The notes below the pieces were generated by a model. It was not told the DNA's origin. It worked only from the letters and a program-made list of their open reading frames with translations, and did not search any database. Of a stretch of 64,000 bases of DNA, positions 25,085-35,133 are shown piece by piece. Numbering within the stretch: position 1 is the first letter of the stretch; every line of letters begins with the position of its first letter. The position numbers and the translations under genes are program-made. This DNA is from Rhodoferax sp. (GTDB taxonomy: Bacteria; Pseudomonadota; Gammaproteobacteria; Burkholderiales; Burkholderiaceae_C), in contig NZ_JAMPYG010000001.1 of NCBI RefSeq assembly GCF_023700745.1, positions 62,001 to 126,000 on the forward strand, read 5' to 3'.

Positions 25085-25797
25085 GGTGTGGCATGGGTGT
25101 TGAAAGCGGAATCGATCTCGTTGAACAGGGGCTCGGACAAATGTTCAACATAGGGTCCGTGGCCACTGTGGGAGGCCACGGAAGCGGGAATAAATTGGCC
25201 GCTGTTGACATCAAAAACATGTATTTCACCATCTTCTATGACATAGTGCCAGCCATGCAGGGTCATTCGGCCGGCTTCAACCTGGGTGCGCACCATGGGA
25301 TAGCCCATGAGCCGCTCCAGTTGCAGCACCACCGCCCGCTGTTCGGTGCGACGCAGTGCCTCCTCTGTCACTTGCACCGGCAGCACAGCCTCACGTCCGA
25401 GTTCCAGCCAGGCACCCAGGTTTTTGGCCTGTGGATGCACTTCTTCATACAGGGCCCGAATGCCGCCGCAATGGCTGTGACCGCAGACCACGATGCGCGA
25501 GACCTTGAGGTTCAGTACGGCAAATTCAATGGCGGCTGAGGTCCCGTGAAAACCGGCCGAACCGTCGTAGGGGGGCACAAATGCACCGACGTTGCGCACC
25601 AGGAACAACTCACCCGGGCCCATGCCGGTCAGCATGTAAGGCACCAGGCGCGAGTCCGAGCAACCAATGAAAAGAATAGTCGGGTGCTGGCCCTCTGCAA
25701 TCAGGGTCTGGAACTGCTCTTGCACACCCGGGAAGGTGTGCTCGTGAAAGCGCCGAATGCGCGCCAGCAATTCATCAGGCACTGCGTCAGGGGCCAT
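25081..25797 (-). CDS. Beta-class carbonic anhydrase
   Basis: A 238-residue enzyme converting CO2 and bicarbonate. The zinc ligands and catalytic dyad are clear: GCSDSRLVP (Cys and the Asp-Arg pair, about residue 46) and HSHCGGI (His and Cys, about 106). It starts 1 bp after the parvulin gene ppiC and overlaps the next gene by 4 bp, so it is tied to the nar operon transcript. Supplying bicarbonate or buffering pH during nitrate respiration is a reasonable guess, not shown. Confidence 0.92.
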   Translation of the reverse strand: MAPDAVPDELLARIRRFHEHTFPGVQEQFQTLIAEGQHPTILFIGCSDSRLVPYMLTGMGPGELFLVRNVGAFVPPYDGSAGFHGTSAAIEFAVLNLKVSRIVVCGHSHCGGIRALYEEVHPQAKNLGAWLELGREAVLPVQVTEEALRRTEQRAVVLQLERLMGYPMVRTQVEAGRMTLHGWHYVIEDGEIHVFDVNSGQFIPASVASHSGHGPYVEHLSEPLFNEIDSAFNTHATP

Positions 25798-25798
25798 C

Positions 25799-26590
25799 CT
25801 ACTGAACCAGCGGGGTGTCAGCGGCTTCCAGGTCGACGCCCTGGACGCTTGCCTCGCCAGCCAGCAGGCTCAAATACTGGCGCAGCGCCGTTACGAAGGT
25901 CTGCTGTTTGAGTGTCATGGCGACTGCACCCTGTACCGACTCGAAAGGCTGGGCCACGCCCGCCTCACGCCCCAATACTTCGACCACATGCAGACCAAAA
26001 CGGCTATGTACCAGGCGCGGCAGGACGCCCACTTCGGCATGGCCAAAGAGTTCCTTGGCAAACTCAGGGGCGCAGTCGGCCGTTGTCAGCCAGCCCAGCA
26101 TGCCGCCCTCGGCGCCGCTGGGACAGTTGGACAGGGTGCTGGCCGCCTTGGAGAAGGCGTCTTCCGGATTTTTGCTGTCAAAGCAGCGCACATTGAGCAG
26201 CGTGCCTTCGGCCTGTTTGCGCAGCGCATTCAGGTCAACTCCGGGTGTGACCGCGAACAAAATGTGGCGCACATTGACGCGTTCACCCGTGGTGTAGGTG
26301 GCCTGGTTGGCCGCGTGGTGGCGGCGGCAGGCTTCCTCAGATGGCTCGGGAACGAGCAGTTCCTGCTCCAGCAGGGTCTCGATGGCAGCCGAGGCGGCTT
26401 CGCTGGAGAAACCGTCGGTGCCTGGCTGGTCGCTGGGGTCAAGCAAACCTTTCTGGATGGCCGTCTGGCGCAGCAATTCGGCATAAGCACGTTGGCGCAG
26501 TTCATCCGCTGTCAGGGTATCGCCGGCGTCGTGCAGCGCCACGCCGTTGATGCTGGCCACAGCGACTTCGATCTGGGTTGTTATTTGCAT
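25799..26590 (-). CDS. ppiC: Parvulin-type peptidyl-prolyl isomerase linked to narGHJI
   Basis: A 263-residue protein with an N-terminal SurA/NifM-like helical region and a rotamase domain at about 120-230 (RVNVRHILFAV, GGMLGWLT, FGLHVVEVLGRE). ATG 26590 is selected because AAGGTG lies 6 bp upstream; a longer frame up to 26650 lacks a ribosome site. No signal peptide is seen, so it acts in the cytoplasm, perhaps in folding of nitrate reductase. It follows narI by 10 bp. A NifM-like isomerase after narI is common in beta- and gammaproteobacterial nar operons. Confidence 0.87.
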   Translation of the reverse strand: MQITTQIEVAVASINGVALHDAGDTLTADELRQRAYAELLRQTAIQKGLLDPSDQPGTDGFSSEAASAAIETLLEQELLVPEPSEEACRRHHAANQATYTTGERVNVRHILFAVTPGVDLNALRKQAEGTLLNVRCFDSKNPEDAFSKAASTLSNCPSGAEGGMLGWLTTADCAPEFAKELFGHAEVGVLPRLVHSRFGLHVVEVLGREAGVAQPFESVQGAVAMTLKQQTFVTALRQYLSLLAGEASVQGVDLEAADTPLVQ

Positions 26591-26600
26591 GGCCATCACC

Positions 26601-27335
26601 TTAAACACCGGCGCCGGGCTGGCGCGGTTGATTCTGACCTGCAGGCACATTCAGGTGCCGGCTCCGCACCACCTGGTAGGGGCGCATCAGGTAAGTCACT
26701 GAGGCGAAGCCGCTCCAGACATGGACCAGGCGGGTGAACGGAAAGATGAAGAAGATCGTCATGCCTAGGAACATGTGCGCCTTGAAGATAAAGCCCGCAT
26801 CCGCCAGCAGCGCAACCGCGCCGGGCTGGAAGGTGACGATCGCCTGCGCCCAGCCCGCCAGTTTCATCATCATGCTGCCGTCCAGGTGCTGACCCGACAG
26901 CGGCACGGTGGCCAGACCCAACGCCAGCTGCAGCCATAGCAAAACCAGCAACACAATGTCACTGGTCTTGGAGTTGATGCGAATGCGTGGCTCGGTCAGG
27001 CGGCGGTGCAGCAGAATGGTGACGCCAATAAAGCCCAGCAATCCGGCAATGCCACCACTGATCATGGCCATGAGCTGCTTGTCGCCGGCGCTGATGAAGT
27101 GCTCATAAACAAAGTGCGGCGTCAGCATGCCCATCGTGTGACCAAAAAACAGGAACAGCACACCAATGTGAAACAGGTTGCTGCCCCATCGCAGTTGTCC
27201 CATTTTCAGCATCTGTGACGAATCGCTTTTCCAGGTGTACTGGTCGCGGTCGAAACGGATCAGGCTGCCGAGCAAAAAGACGGCAAAGGCGATGTAGGGA
27301 TACACGCCAAACAGGATGTAGTCAAGGGTGTTCAT
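26601..27335 (-). CDS. narI: Respiratory nitrate reductase, gamma (cytochrome b) subunit
   Basis: A 244-residue membrane protein with five helices and paired histidines for the two b hemes (HIGVLFLFFGHTMG, about 56-66, and the late HMFLGMTIFF and RLVHVWSG segments). It oxidises quinol and passes electrons to NarH. Its start overlaps narJ's stop by 4 bp. Confidence 0.95.
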   Translation of the reverse strand: MNTLDYILFGVYPYIAFAVFLLGSLIRFDRDQYTWKSDSSQMLKMGQLRWGSNLFHIGVLFLFFGHTMGMLTPHFVYEHFISAGDKQLMAMISGGIAGLLGFIGVTILLHRRLTEPRIRINSKTSDIVLLVLLWLQLALGLATVPLSGQHLDGSMMMKLAGWAQAIVTFQPGAVALLADAGFIFKAHMFLGMTIFFIFPFTRLVHVWSGFASVTYLMRPYQVVRSRHLNVPAGQNQPRQPGAGV

Positions 27336-28051
27336 AGTGGGGCTCCTGCAGTTGCGGTCGTGCTGGCACGGGGTTTTGCCGCATCGGTTTTAACAAAATG
27401 AATGGGTTGGGGTTGATCCGGCTTGGTCTGCCCTTTGACGGAGCAACCATCAAATACCACCGGTTCTTCCCAGCTGGTGTCGAGCGGCTCCTCGGCCACG
27501 ATCTTGACCGGGTGTGCTTTTTCGCCGCTGAGTTCCAGCAGCGCTCCCAAGACACTGGCGTAAGGGCTGTTGCGCTGTTGCAGGGCGCTGAAAATGGCAT
27601 TGAAGATGTGCGCCATCTCGCCCAAAAATGCGCGCGCCTCCTTGGGGGGCTGGGTCGAGACAAATTCAAGCACCACCGGCAGGTAGTCCGGCATCTCGTC
27701 GGGGCCCAGGAACAGGCCGGCCTTTTCGTAGGTTTGTGCCAGGTCGATCATGGCCGGGCCACGGTCACGTGAGTCGCCGTGCACATGCTCGAACAGGTGC
27801 AGGGAGGTGGCGCGACCACGGTCGAAGACCTCGACATACTCGGCCTCGTTGTCGAGCGCATTGCCGCGTGCCAGGCCGTTGATGAGTGCGTTGAGCTCTT
27901 CCAGGCGAGGTGCTGCAATGGCCTTTTCTGACAGCAGGGCCTGACGCATGTCGCCCAGGTCACCGCGCAGTTGCGCATCCGGATAGGCCAGCAGCCGTGC
28001 CAGAACGCGTAGGCTGACAGACGCAGAGGGTGGATTGGAAAAGAGTGCCAT
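27332..28051 (-). CDS. narJ: Nitrate reductase molybdenum cofactor assembly chaperone
   Basis: A 239-residue NarJ/TorD-type chaperone needed to load the molybdenum cofactor into NarG before membrane attachment. The family segments LARLLAYPDAQLRGDL (start) and EHVHGDSRDRGPAMIDL (about 95) are present. ATG 28051, 2 bp after narH and preceded by GGAAG, gives the expected length. The C-terminal 60 residues are Pro- and charge-rich and look disordered. Confidence 0.93.
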   Translation of the reverse strand: MALFSNPPSASVSLRVLARLLAYPDAQLRGDLGDMRQALLSEKAIAAPRLEELNALINGLARGNALDNEAEYVEVFDRGRATSLHLFEHVHGDSRDRGPAMIDLAQTYEKAGLFLGPDEMPDYLPVVLEFVSTQPPKEARAFLGEMAHIFNAIFSALQQRNSPYASVLGALLELSGEKAHPVKIVAEEPLDTSWEEPVVFDGCSVKGQTKPDQPQPIHFVKTDAAKPRASTTATAGAPL

Positions 28052-28053
28052 GA

Positions 28054-29577
28054 TCAGACTTCCGCCTGGATAGGAATGGTGCGGCGTTTGCTGCCTCCGA
28101 ACAGGCTGGCTTCGCTGGCACCATCCGAGCAACCATTGCCGAACGAGAAGCCGCAGCCACCGCGCACGTCAAAGGTGTTTTCGGCGTACTCGCGGTGCGT
28201 GCTGGGGATGACGAAACGGTCTTCGTAGTTGGCAATGGCCATCACCTGGTACATCTCTTCGACTTCCAGCGTGCTCATCTGCACTTGCGCCAGCGCCGCC
28301 ATATTGGGTTTGCCATCGACATGTTTGCCACGCTGGTAGGCGCGCATGGCCAGCATCCGCTCCAGCGCGCGTTCCACCGGAAAGGTGTCGCCAGCGGTCA
28401 GCAGGTTGGCCAGGTACTTGACCGGAATGCGTAGCTGCTTGACATCGGGAATTTCGCCGTTGATGCCAATGTTGCCCGCGTTGGCAGCGGCACTGATGGG
28501 CGAGAGCGGTGGCACATACCAGACCATCGGCAGTGTGCGGTACTCGGGGTGCAAGGGCAGGGCGACTTTCCACTCGACGGCCATCTTGTAGACCGGGCTG
28601 TTGCGGGCGGCTTCCATCCATTTGTCAGGAATGCCGTCAAGGCGCGCCTGCTCGATGACTTTCGGGTCGTTCGGGTCAAGGAAGATGTCAAGCTGGGCCT
28701 GGTACAGGTCGCGGTCATGTTCCACGCTCGCGGCTTCCTGGATGCGGTCGGCATCGTACAGCAGCACGCCCAGGTAACGGATGCGGCCGACGCAGGTTTC
28801 CGAACATACCGTGGGTTGGCCGGCTTCGATGCGCGGGTAGCAGAAGATGCACTTTTCGGCCTTGCCGGATTTCCAGTTGTAGTAGATCTTCTTGTAGGGG
28901 CAGCCGCTGATGCACATGCGCCAGCCGCGGCACTTGTCCTGGTCGATCAGCACAATGCCGTCTTCCTCGCGCTTGTAGATCGAGCCCGACGGGCAGGATG
29001 CGACACAGGCCGGGTTCAGGCAGTGCTCGCACAGGCGCGGCAGGTACATCATGAAGGTGTTTTCGAACTGGCCGTAGATGTCCTTCTGGATATCGTCGAA
29101 GTTCTTGTCCTTGCTGCGCTTGGAGAACTCGCCACCCAGAATTTCTTCCCAGTTCGGACCCCAGACGATTTTTTCCATGCGTTTGCCCGTGATCAGACTG
29201 CGCGGGCGGGCGGTGGGTGCCGCCTTGGACTCGGGCGCCGATTGCAGGTGCGCGTAGTCAAAGGTGAAGGGCTCGTAGTAGTCGTCAATTTGTGGCAGGT
29301 TCGGGTTGGCGAAGATGCGCATGAGCAGCTTCCACTTGGCACCCTGGCGCGGTTCGATCTTGCCGTCGGCCTTGCGGATCCAGCCACCGTTCCATTTGTC
29401 CTGGTTTTCCCATTCCTTGGGGTAGCCAATGCCGGGTTTGGTCTCGACATTGTTGAACCAGGCGTATTCCATGCCGGGACGGCTGGTCCAGACGTTTTTG
29501 CAGGTGACGGAGCAAGTGTGGCAGCCAATGCACTTGTCCAAGTTGAGCACCATACCGATTTGTGCGCGAATTTTCAT
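28054..29577 (-). CDS. narH: Respiratory nitrate reductase, beta (Fe-S) subunit
   Basis: A 507-residue electron-transfer subunit with four cysteine clusters: CIGCHTCSVTCKN near residue 16, then CEHCLNPACVASCPSG, CRGWRMCISGCPYKK (Trp replacing one Cys, as in the [3Fe-4S] centre) and CIFCYPRIEAGQPTVC. It sits between NarG and NarI on the cytoplasmic side. Two tandem ATGs follow GGAG; 29577 has the better spacing. The frame remains open further upstream but reads into narG. Confidence 0.95.
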   Translation of the reverse strand: MKIRAQIGMVLNLDKCIGCHTCSVTCKNVWTSRPGMEYAWFNNVETKPGIGYPKEWENQDKWNGGWIRKADGKIEPRQGAKWKLLMRIFANPNLPQIDDYYEPFTFDYAHLQSAPESKAAPTARPRSLITGKRMEKIVWGPNWEEILGGEFSKRSKDKNFDDIQKDIYGQFENTFMMYLPRLCEHCLNPACVASCPSGSIYKREEDGIVLIDQDKCRGWRMCISGCPYKKIYYNWKSGKAEKCIFCYPRIEAGQPTVCSETCVGRIRYLGVLLYDADRIQEAASVEHDRDLYQAQLDIFLDPNDPKVIEQARLDGIPDKWMEAARNSPVYKMAVEWKVALPLHPEYRTLPMVWYVPPLSPISAAANAGNIGINGEIPDVKQLRIPVKYLANLLTAGDTFPVERALERMLAMRAYQRGKHVDGKPNMAALAQVQMSTLEVEEMYQVMAIANYEDRFVIPSTHREYAENTFDVRGGCGFSFGNGCSDGASEASLFGGSKRRTIPIQAEV

Positions 29578-29635
29578 CATTTTCTCCGGTTGGGGACAGA
29601 GCTGAAGATCTGTCCCGCAAAAATATTGGATTTCC

Positions 29636-32600
29636 TTAGGCGTGGGCAGCGTTGGTTTCGGTGGACGAGCCTTCATCGTCGAGCCAGTCCAGTTTGGCCA
29701 TCTTGCGCACCACCACGAATTCGTCGCGATTGGTGCCAATCGTGCCGTAGTAGTTGAAGCCGTAGCTGAACTGGGCGTAGCCGCCGATCATGTGAGTGGG
29801 CTTGAGCACAATCCGGGTGACCGAGTTGTGGATGCCGCCGCGCACTCCGGTGATCTCCGAGCCGGGGGTGTTGATGATCTTCTCCTGCGAGTGGTACATC
29901 AGCGTCATGCCCGGGTTGACCCGCTGGCTGACCACGGCACGGGCCGCAATGGCACCGTTGATGTTGAAGACCTCGACCCAGTCGTTGTCCTCAATGCCAG
30001 CGCTCTTGGCATCGTCTTCACTGAGCCAGACCACGCTGCCGCCGCGGTTGAGCGTGAGCATTATCAGGTTGTCACTGTAGGTGGAGTGGATACCCCACTT
30101 CTGGTGCGGCGTGATGAAGTTCAGCGCAATTTCCTTGTTGCCATTGGGCTTGATGTTCTGGATGCCTGCGGTGGTTTTCAGATCCACCGGTGGCCGGTAG
30201 CTGCTGAAGCCTTCGCCAAATGCTGTCATCCACGGGTGGTCCATGTAGAACTGCTGGCGCCCGGTCAGGGTGCGCCATGGGATCATCTCGTGCACGTTGG
30301 TGTAACCGGCGTTGTAGGACACGGTTTCACTTTCGATGCCGCTCCAGGTTGGCGAGCTGATGATCTTGCGTGGCTGCGCCTGGATGTCGCGGAAGCGGAT
30401 TTTTTCGTCTTCGCGGTACAGCGCCAGGTGGGTGTGGTCGATGCCGGTCTGTTTGCCCAGTGCTTCCCAGGCCTTGACCGCCACATGGCCGTTGGTTTCG
30501 GGGGCCAGTTGCAGCACCACCTCGCAGGCGTCGATGTCGGTGTCGATCTTGGGCATGCCGCAGGTTACGCCGGCATCGGTCACCAAGCCGTTGAGTTCGC
30601 CGAGTTGTTTGACCTCGATTTTGGTGTCCCAGGCGATGCCCTTGCCGCCGTTGCCGACCTTGTTCATCAGCGGCCCCAGGGCGGTGAAGCGCTTGTACAG
30701 ATTCGGGTAGTCGCGTTCCACCACCATCATGTTGGGGGCTGTCTTGCCGGGGATCAGGTCGATCTCGCCGCGTTTCCAGTCCTGCACGCCAAACGGCTGG
30801 GCCAGTTCTGCCGGGGAGTCGTGCATCAACGGTGACAGCACCATTTCGCGCTCCACCCCGAGATGACCGACACAGATTTCGCTGAATTTCTTGGCAAAAC
30901 CTTTGTAGATGTCCCAGTCGCTACGGGACTGCCAGGCCGGGTCCACCGCTGTGCTCAGCGGGTGGATGAAGGGGTGCATGTCGCTGGTGTTGAGGTCGTT
31001 CTTCTCGTACCAGGTGGCGGTGGGTAGCACGATGTCGGAGTAGAGGCAGGTGGTGCTCATGCGGAAGTCCAGCGTCACCAGCAGGTCAAGCTTGCCCTCG
31101 GGCGCCTTGTCATGCCAGACCACTTCTTCGGGCTTGGCCTCGTCGGCGCCCAGGTCCTTGCCTTGCACACCGTTGCTGGTGCCCAGCAGGTGCTTGAGGA
31201 AGTACTCGTGACCCTTGCCGCTGGAGCCCAGGATGTTGGAGCGCCAGACGAACATGTTGCGCGGCCAGTTGTCGGGGTGGTCCGGGTCTTCGCAGCTCAT
31301 GGCCTGGCTGCCGTCTTTGAGGCCCTTGACCAGATAGTCCTTGGGCTCCATGCCCGCAGCCGCTGCATCTTTGACCAACTGCATCGGGTTGGTCTTGAGC
31401 TGGGGCGCCGATGGCAACCAGCCCATGCGTTCGGCGCGCACGTTGTAGTCGATCATGCTGCCGCCAAACTTGGACTTGTCGGCCAGCGGTGACAAAACTT
31501 CGTCGACACCCAGCTTTTCGTAGCGCCACTGGTCGGTGTGGGCATAGAAAAAGCTGGTGGAATTCATCTGCCGGGGCGGACGGATCCAGTCGAGTGCAAA
31601 GGCCAGCGCGGTCCAGCCGGTTTGGGGACGGAGTTTTTCCTGGCCCACATAGTGTGCCCAGCCGCCACCTGATTGGCCGATACAACCGCACATCATCAGC
31701 ATGTTGATGACACCACGGTAGTTCATGTCGGCGTGGTACCAGTGGTTCATGGCCGCGCCAATGATCACCATGGACTTGCCGTGGGTTTTGTCAGCGTTCT
31801 CGGCAAACTGGCGCGCCACGGTGATGAGCTGCTCACGCGGTGTGCCGGTAATGCGCTCCTGCCAGGCCGGGGTGTAAGGGGTGTCGTCGTCGAAGTCCCT
31901 GGCCGCCAGTTCACCGGGCAGGCCGCGCGCCACACCGTAGTTGGCCACCTGCAGGTCGAACACGGTGGCAACCAGCGCCTCGCGCTTGTCGCCTTCCTTG
32001 CCCAGTGCAATGCGTTGTACCGGCACGGTGCGTACCAGCACATTGTTGGCAGCGGCACCCGTGGCGTTGTTGGGAAAATTTTCGCTGACGATGCCACCAA
32101 AGTAGGGGAAGCCGACCTTGGCGGTCTCAAGACTGGGGTTTTCACCTTCCATGACCGTGAGCTTGAGCTTGACGTCGGTACCGTGGCGCGCTTCCTTGGC
32201 CTGCAGGTTCCATTGGCCTTCATCGGCGCGGCCATCGGCACCCCAGCGGAAACCGATGGCACCATTGGGCAGCACCACCTTGCCGTCTTCGTTGAGGGCC
32301 ACGGTCTTCCACTCGGGGTTGTTGGCAGCACCGAGTTTGCCATTGAAGTCGGAGGCACGCACATAGCGGTCCGGCACCATCACCACTTCACCGCTGGGCA
32401 GGGTTTGCTCTTTCAGCATCACCAGCATTGGCATGTCGGTGTAGCGACGCACGTAGTCGTCAAAGTAGGCGCTGCGCTGGCCTTTTTCGGGAAAGTAGAA
32501 CTCTTTAAGGATCACATGGCCCATGGCCATGGCCACGGCAGCGTCGGTGCCTTGTTTCGGTTTCATCCAGATGTCGGACAGCTTGGCCACTTCCGAGTAG

Positions 32601-33448
32601 TCAGGCGTGACGGCCACGGTCTTGGTGCCTTTGTAGCGCACTTCGGTAAAGAAGTGGGCGTCGGGCGTGCGGGTTTGCGGCACGTTGGAGCCCCAGGCGA
32701 TGATGTAGCTGCTGTTGTACCAGTCGGCCGATTCGGGCACGTCGGTTTGTTCGCCCCAGATCTGCGGGCTGCTGGGCGGCAGGTCGCAGTACCAGTCGTA
32801 AAAGCTCATGCAGACGCCGCCGATCAGGCTCAGGTAGCGGCTGCCGGCAGCGTACGAGATCATCGACATGGCAGGGATTGGCGAGAAGCCGATGATGCGG
32901 TCGGGTCCGTGTTTCTTGATCGTGTAGACGTTGGCCGCAGCCACCATTTCGTTGACCTCGTCCCAGCCGGATCGCACAAAGCCGCCGAGGCCGCGCACGC
33001 TTTGGTAATCCTTGCGCTTGGCGTCGTCCTGGGCAATCGAGGCCCAGGCGTCCACCGGGTCCATTGACAGACGGGCTTCCCGCCAGAGCTTCAGCAGGCG
33101 GCCGCGCACCAGTGGGTATTTGACCCGGTTGGCGCTGTACAGATACCAGCTGTAGCTGGCACCGCGGGCACAGCCGCGCGGCTCGTGGTTGGGCATGTCC
33201 CAGCGCGTGCGTGGGTAGTCGGTTTGCTGGGTTTCCCAGGTCACGATGCCGCCCTTGACGTAAATCTTCCACGAGCAGGAACCCGTGCAATTCACGCCAT
33301 GGGTCGAGCGCACGATCTTGTCGTGCGCCCAGCGGTCGCGGTAGGCGTCTTCCCAGGTGCGATCTTCACCCGTGGTGACGCCGTGCTCGCCAGAGAAAGC
33401 CTCTTTGGGTTGCGAGAAATAAGTGAGTCGATCAAGAAAGTGGCTCAT
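29636..33448 (-). CDS. narG: Respiratory nitrate reductase, alpha (catalytic) subunit
   Basis: A 1270-residue molybdo-bis-MGD enzyme, the usual NarG length. The FS0 motif HGVNCTGSCSWK is near residue 50 with the closing Cys in EPRGCARGASY, and the Mo ligand Asp lies in the family block GVCMSFYDWYCDLP. Late blocks (MNHWYHAD, NARPPRQMNS-like region, TPHQKWGIHSTY) fit. No Tat leader: NarG faces the cytoplasm. It is followed by narH after 58 bp. Confidence 0.96.
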   Translation of the reverse strand: MSHFLDRLTYFSQPKEAFSGEHGVTTGEDRTWEDAYRDRWAHDKIVRSTHGVNCTGSCSWKIYVKGGIVTWETQQTDYPRTRWDMPNHEPRGCARGASYSWYLYSANRVKYPLVRGRLLKLWREARLSMDPVDAWASIAQDDAKRKDYQSVRGLGGFVRSGWDEVNEMVAAANVYTIKKHGPDRIIGFSPIPAMSMISYAAGSRYLSLIGGVCMSFYDWYCDLPPSSPQIWGEQTDVPESADWYNSSYIIAWGSNVPQTRTPDAHFFTEVRYKGTKTVAVTPDYSEVAKLSDIWMKPKQGTDAAVAMAMGHVILKEFYFPEKGQRSAYFDDYVRRYTDMPMLVMLKEQTLPSGEVVMVPDRYVRASDFNGKLGAANNPEWKTVALNEDGKVVLPNGAIGFRWGADGRADEGQWNLQAKEARHGTDVKLKLTVMEGENPSLETAKVGFPYFGGIVSENFPNNATGAAANNVLVRTVPVQRIALGKEGDKREALVATVFDLQVANYGVARGLPGELAARDFDDDTPYTPAWQERITGTPREQLITVARQFAENADKTHGKSMVIIGAAMNHWYHADMNYRGVINMLMMCGCIGQSGGGWAHYVGQEKLRPQTGWTALAFALDWIRPPRQMNSTSFFYAHTDQWRYEKLGVDEVLSPLADKSKFGGSMIDYNVRAERMGWLPSAPQLKTNPMQLVKDAAAAGMEPKDYLVKGLKDGSQAMSCEDPDHPDNWPRNMFVWRSNILGSSGKGHEYFLKHLLGTSNGVQGKDLGADEAKPEEVVWHDKAPEGKLDLLVTLDFRMSTTCLYSDIVLPTATWYEKNDLNTSDMHPFIHPLSTAVDPAWQSRSDWDIYKGFAKKFSEICVGHLGVEREMVLSPLMHDSPAELAQPFGVQDWKRGEIDLIPGKTAPNMMVVERDYPNLYKRFTALGPLMNKVGNGGKGIAWDTKIEVKQLGELNGLVTDAGVTCGMPKIDTDIDACEVVLQLAPETNGHVAVKAWEALGKQTGIDHTHLALYREDEKIRFRDIQAQPRKIISSPTWSGIESETVSYNAGYTNVHEMIPWRTLTGRQQFYMDHPWMTAFGEGFSSYRPPVDLKTTAGIQNIKPNGNKEIALNFITPHQKWGIHSTYSDNLIMLTLNRGGSVVWLSEDDAKSAGIEDNDWVEVFNINGAIAARAVVSQRVNPGMTLMYHSQEKIINTPGSEITGVRGGIHNSVTRIVLKPTHMIGGYAQFSYGFNYYGTIGTNRDEFVVVRKMAKLDWLDDEGSSTETNAAHA

Positions 33449-33496
33449 GGTTTACCTCTTAAAAAATTTGTACAAAACTAATGCTTGCCAGCCTGT

Positions 33497-35125
33497 CTAC
33501 GGGTTTTTGATCTCCGACCCGCTGCGTAAATAAAACCACCAGTTCAAAATCAGGCAGAAGGCGTAGAAGATGGCAAAACCGTACATGGCGGTTTGTGGTG
33601 TGCCGGCCTTGATCTGGGCACCGATGACCACCGGCGCGATGAAAGCGCCGTAAGCGGCCACAGCCGAAGTCCAGCCCAGCACCGGGCCGGCCTGCTGGCG
33701 GTCAAAGATGACGCCGATGGTGCGGAAGGTTGAGCCGTTGCCGATGCCGCTGGCAAAGAATAGCACGATGAACAGACCGATGAAGGTCGGGAAATACTGC
33801 TCCGGTGCGGCCGAGCCGTAAGCCTGCATCATCACATAGCCCACCGCGCCGGAAGCAATCACCATCACCACCGAGATGATCTGCGTGACGATGGAGCCGC
33901 CCACCTTGTCGGAGATCCAGCCGCCGATGGGGCGCACCGCAGCGCCGACGAAAGGGCCGATCCAGGCGTAGGTCAGGGCCGAGGGTGCATTCGGGTTCTT
34001 CAGCGTGTGTTGCATGACGCCGGCAGCGTCGGGGATGTGCTGGAAACCGAAAATCACGGTGATGGCCAGCGGCAGAACCATCGAAAAACCGATGAAGGAA
34101 CCGAAGGTGACGATGTACAGCGCGGTGAGTGACCAGGTGTGCTTGTTGTGGAAGATGGCGAACTGCTTGGTCACGCCGTCCTTCATGGGGCCGAAGGCCG
34201 CTAGCTTCATCATCAAGAGTGCCAGGATGATGTCCAGCGGGATCGCGACCCACATGTTCAGGATGCCCAGACCGGTGGGGGCCGGCAGGTACAGGTAGAG
34301 CATGAAGATGGCCGGGATGAAGGCCAGGGTGTAGAGGTAGGTGACCTTGGCGAACGCGACGATGGGGTTGCCGGTGGCGGGCGACACCGTCTTCAGATTG
34401 TTCATGCCGAACCAAGCCAGGATGGACAGCGGCACCAGCGAGATCACCCAGGCGAATCCGGCGTTCTGGATCCAGGTCGGCGTGCCGGCGGCGATCTTGC
34501 CGAAAATCCAGCCGCTGTCTTTCACAAGCGTCATGGGTTCACCGCCAAAGGCGCCGAGCAGCGGCAAGGTCATCACCAGCGGGATGACGATTTGCATGGT
34601 GGTCACGCCGAAGTTGCCCAGGCCGGCGTTCAGGCCCAGTGCCGTGCCCTGCAGCCGCTTCGGGAAGAAGGTGCTGATGTTGGACATGGATGACGCAAAG
34701 TTGCCGCCGCCCACGCCAGACCACAGCGCCAACATCTGGAACACCCACAGAGGCCATTCGGGGTGCTGCATGGCCATGCCGGTGCCGATGGCCGGAGCCA
34801 GCAGCATGGCAGTAGTGAGGAAGATGGTATTGCGACCACCGGCCAGTCGTACCAGGAAGGAGGCCGGGATGCGCATGGTGGCGCCGGAGATGCCGGAGAT
34901 GGCGGTGAGGGTGAACAACTCGGCCTGGGTAAACGGAAAACCCAGATTGAGCATCTGCACGGTGATGATGCCCCACATGCCCCACACGGCAAAGCCACAG
35001 AGTAGCGCCGGAACGGAAATCCACAGATTTCGGTAAGCGATTTTTTTGCCTGTGGTTTCCCAGAACTGGGCGTCTTCCGGGCGCCAGTCGGCGATGTCAA
35101 CGCCTGATGCTTGTGAATTGCTCAT
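33497..35125 (-). CDS. narK2: Nitrate/nitrite transporter, NarK2 type (MFS)
   Basis: A 542-residue MFS protein with about 12 helices. The nitrate signature glycine-rich segments are visible (GVGGGNFASSMSNIS, then FASGIGNGSTFRTIG). It lies directly behind a second, shorter NarK with an 8-bp gap. In paired systems one protein is usually a nitrate/proton importer and the other a nitrate/nitrite exchanger; by its position next to narG I call this one NarK2, without proof of mechanism. Confidence 0.9.
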   Translation of the reverse strand: MSNSQASGVDIADWRPEDAQFWETTGKKIAYRNLWISVPALLCGFAVWGMWGIITVQMLNLGFPFTQAELFTLTAISGISGATMRIPASFLVRLAGGRNTIFLTTAMLLAPAIGTGMAMQHPEWPLWVFQMLALWSGVGGGNFASSMSNISTFFPKRLQGTALGLNAGLGNFGVTTMQIVIPLVMTLPLLGAFGGEPMTLVKDSGWIFGKIAAGTPTWIQNAGFAWVISLVPLSILAWFGMNNLKTVSPATGNPIVAFAKVTYLYTLAFIPAIFMLYLYLPAPTGLGILNMWVAIPLDIILALLMMKLAAFGPMKDGVTKQFAIFHNKHTWSLTALYIVTFGSFIGFSMVLPLAITVIFGFQHIPDAAGVMQHTLKNPNAPSALTYAWIGPFVGAAVRPIGGWISDKVGGSIVTQIISVVMVIASGAVGYVMMQAYGSAAPEQYFPTFIGLFIVLFFASGIGNGSTFRTIGVIFDRQQAGPVLGWTSAVAAYGAFIAPVVIGAQIKAGTPQTAMYGFAIFYAFCLILNWWFYLRSGSEIKNP

Positions 35126-35133
35126 AGGTCCTT

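Noticed and set aside
28549..33067. Long plus-strand frames antisense to narH and narG
   Set aside because: Several frames of 400-460 codons are mirror images of narH/narG codon bias and lack any domain.
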